From Shuttleworthella satelles DSM 14600 (GTDB lineage Bacteria > Bacillota > Clostridia > Lachnospirales > Lachnospiraceae), in contig NZ_GG665866.1 in the NCBI RefSeq assembly GCF_000160115.1, positions 496,001 to 560,000 on the forward strand: a DNA stretch of 64,000 nt, written 5' to 3'. The translations under genes and the position numbers were made by a program. Positions 62,200 to 64,000 of the stretch are shown piece by piece. Positions within the stretch are counted from its first letter, which is position 1, and every line of letters begins with the position of its first letter. Below the pieces are notes generated by a model. The model was not told the origin of the DNA, searched no databases, and was given only the letters and a program-made list of their open reading frames with translations.

Positions 62200-64000
62200 T
62201 TATCCTTCCAGTGACACGAACTCATAGTCCCTGTCCTCGATAGCTGCCTTGATGGCCGCCTCGTCAACTGGCTTGGACTCCTCCAGAATTGCCGTCCCCG
62301 CCTCGTGGCTGACCTCGGCGCTCTCAACTCCGTCAAGGGCCTCCAGGGCCTTCTTGACTGTGGCCTCGCAGTGCCCGCACATCATTCCCTTGATTCTTAC
62401 TGTCTGCTTCATCATATCTTCCTTTCTTTCGGCAGCGCCTGCTGCCCGGCTCTCTTCTCTTCCCGCCGAAGCATCTGTCTTCTGATCCTCGGCAGATTTC
62501 TCCGCCTGCACACCTGCGTTCTGACCTCCGGCAATTTTCTTTGCCTGCTCCTTCGTCTTCTTCTGTCCCGCAGGCGTCAGCATATCCGCAATCACCCCGT
62601 GCAGGGCCCGGCAGCTGACCTCGTGCCTGCCGGCTCTGTCTCCCTTCGTATTATAAACCTGAAAGAGATTGAGGCGAAGGGCGTTTCCCACGACGAAGAC
62701 ACTGGAAAAAGCCATGGCGGCCGCGCCGAACATGGGATTTAAGGTCAGTCCGAAGGCCGCCACATAGCAGCCCGCCGCCAGGGGGATCCCGATTACATTG
62801 TAGAAGAAAGCCCAGAAGAGGTTCTCATGAATGTTGCGAAGAGTCGCTCTGGACAGGCGAATAGCCGCGGGCACATCGGTCAGCCTGGAGTTCATCAAAA
62901 CCAGGTCGGCCGCGTCGATAGCCACGTCCGTACCGGCGCCGATGGCAATGCCGGAGTCGGCCTTGGTTAAGGCGGGCGCGTCGTTGATCCCGTCGCCGAC
63001 CATGGCCACCTTTCCCAAAGTCTGCAGGGACCGGATGGCCTGCTCCTTGCCCTCGGGCAAAACGCCTGCCACGACGTCATCCAGGCCCGCCTGCCCGGCA
63101 ATGGCCGCCGCCGTTTTCGCATTGTCCCCGGTCAGCATGACGACGCGGATTCCCATCCGCTTGAGCTGGGCGATTGCCTCCGGAGATTCCTCCTTGATCA
63201 CATCCGCCACGCCGATCAGACCCAGAAGTTTTCCCTTTTTGGCAAATGCCAGCGGGGTTTTCCCCATGGATGCCAGGGCGTCTGCCTCCGCGGAAATTCT
63301 GTCGCTGATCTCTGTCTGACCGGACATATAGCTGATCGATCCGCCAGAGACAAGCTCTCCGGCGATTCTGGCAGACAGGCCATTTCCTGGTAAAATCTCA
63401 AAATCCTCCGCCGCCTGCGCTGTCAGATGTCGCTTGTTGCCGTAGTCGACGACAGCCTTGGCCAGGGGATGTTCCGACTTGGCCTCCAGGGAGAGGGCAG
63501 CTGTCAGAAGCTCTTCCTCACCGGCCCCCTCCGCGGGGATCAGATCCGTCACCTGGGGGCTGCCCTGGGTGATGGTCCCGGTCTTATCCAATGCCACGAT
63601 CTGAGTTCTTCCGGCCTCCTCTAAGGATGTCGCGTTCTTAAAGAGGATGCCCGACCTGGCTCCCTTGCCGTTGCCGACCATGATAGCGACGGGAGTTGCC
63701 AGACCCAGGGCGCAGGGGCAGGAAATAACGAGCACCGCGATCGCTCTGGAAAGAGCGTATCCCAAATCGGCACCGACCAAAAACCATACGATCAGGGTGA
63801 CCAGGGCGATGGCGATAACAAGGGGGACAAAGACGCCTGAGATCCTGTCCGCGATCCTGGCGATCGGGGCCTTGGAGGCGGAGGCGTCGGAGACCATCTG
63901 GATGATCTGGCTCAGGCTGGTATCAGCGCCCACGCGGGTGGCCTTCGCCCTGAGGAAGCCGGACTTGTTGATGGTGGCCGCAGAGATGCTGTCTCCGACA
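62200..64000 (-). CDS. copA: Copper-transporting P-type ATPase with C-terminal HMA domain (5' end outside window)
   Basis: About 600 residues are visible. They contain the intramembrane CPC motif (ISCPCALGLATPVAIMVGNG), phosphorylation site ALDKTGTITQG, HP motif KSEHPLAKAV and hinge VGDGINDAPALTKADSG. After the last membrane helices comes a polar linker (about 62420-62620) rich in Lys, Ala and Glu, and then a complete HMA domain with GMMCGHCEATVKKAL. The C-terminal HMA reads like a whole CopZ chaperone attached to the pump. A purine-rich AAGGAAG sequence lies just before the ATGATG at 62415-62410, so a free CopZ may also be made. Confidence 0.93.
   Translation of the reverse strand, partial: VGDSISAATINKSGFLRAKATRVGADTSLSQIIQMVSDASASKAPIARIADRISGVFVPLVIAIALVTLIVWFLVGADLGYALSRAIAVLVISCPCALGLATPVAIMVGNGKGARSGILFKNATSLEEAGRTQIVALDKTGTITQGSPQVTDLIPAEGAGEEELLTAALSLEAKSEHPLAKAVVDYGNKRHLTAQAAEDFEILPGNGLSARIAGELVSGGSISYMSGQTEISDRISAEADALASMGKTPLAFAKKGKLLGLIGVADVIKEESPEAIAQLKRMGIRVVMLTGDNAKTAAAIAGQAGLDDVVAGVLPEGKEQAIRSLQTLGKVAMVGDGINDAPALTKADSGIAIGAGTDVAIDAADLVLMNSRLTDVPAAIRLSRATLRNIHENLFWAFFYNVIGIPLAAGCYVAAFGLTLNPMFGAAAMAFSSVFVVGNALRLNLFQVYNTKGDRAGRHEVSCRALHGVIADMLTPAGQKKTKEQAKKIAGGQNAGVQAEKSAEDQKTDASAGREESRAAGAAERKEDMMKQTVRIKGMMCGHCEATVKKALEALDGVESAEVSHEAGTAILEESKPVDEAAIKAAIEDRDYEFVSLEG

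Overview
The window looks like chromosome from a moderately GC-rich, Gram-positive member of the Clostridia, most like Lachnospiraceae. The evidence is a complete D-alanylation (dlt) operon, pyruvate phosphate dikinase, a one-chain glycyl-tRNA synthetase, MecA, a PASTA kinase/PP2C pair, PyrB plus PyrI, DUF3793 and DUF6110 proteins, and a sortase-anchored Cna-B adhesin. Species assignment is not possible from the sequence alone. Nearly all genes lie on the minus strand; the one clear plus-strand operon is the metal-ATPase operon at 35.3-37.8 kb.

Layout. 0-9.7 kb: partial TetR regulator, dltABCD with a DltX-like peptide gene at the 3' end, ppdK, a small zinc-ribbon protein and a VanZ-like membrane protein. 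9.8-17.4 kb: glyS, recO, era, a PreP-type M16C peptidase with a 40-bp tandem repeat before it, and an MscS channel coupled to a 35-residue membrane peptide. 17.6-24.5 kb: a leuB-ilvD-ilvB-serC-serA amino-acid operon. 24.7-32.5 kb: HAD phosphatase, an unknown basic protein, mecA, tRNA-Leu, lysA, tRNA-Thr, efp, and ychF-nrdR-rpiB. 32.8-35 kb: a decayed accessory island (NADAR protein, a chimeric protein that seems to begin as an ADP-ribosyltransferase, an HsdS remnant) and a DUF3793 gene. 35.3-37.8 kb: DUF6110 protein, a P1B-type ATPase without a CPC motif, and a 34-residue membrane peptide. 38-52.8 kb: pyrBI-priA-def-fmt-rsmB-rlmN-stp-prkC-rsgA-rpe-thiN, followed by a patatin-like gene and a GNAT remnant. 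53-58 kb: a 1652-residue adhesin with seven and six alternating Cna-B repeats of 537-bp period. 58.6-64 kb: DJ-1/PfpI protein, a membrane protein, a frameshifted lysozyme-like gene, a duplicated CopZ tail, a ketopantoate-reductase-like/methyltransferase fusion, and the 3' part of copA with a C-terminal HMA domain.

A theme of the window is short tandem duplication. At least ten intergenic spots carry direct repeats of 22-43 bp, each with its own unit sequence. Similar low-complexity growth appears inside genes: a 67-residue insert in RsgA, a 68-residue tail on PyrB with a 12-residue duplication, and a 12-codon duplication in the GNAT remnant. The points most worth a second look are the PacL-like partner of the P-type ATPase, the NADAR/ART-remnant island, the oxidoreductase-methyltransferase fusion, the dispersed intergenic repeats, and the frameshifted lysozyme-like gene.
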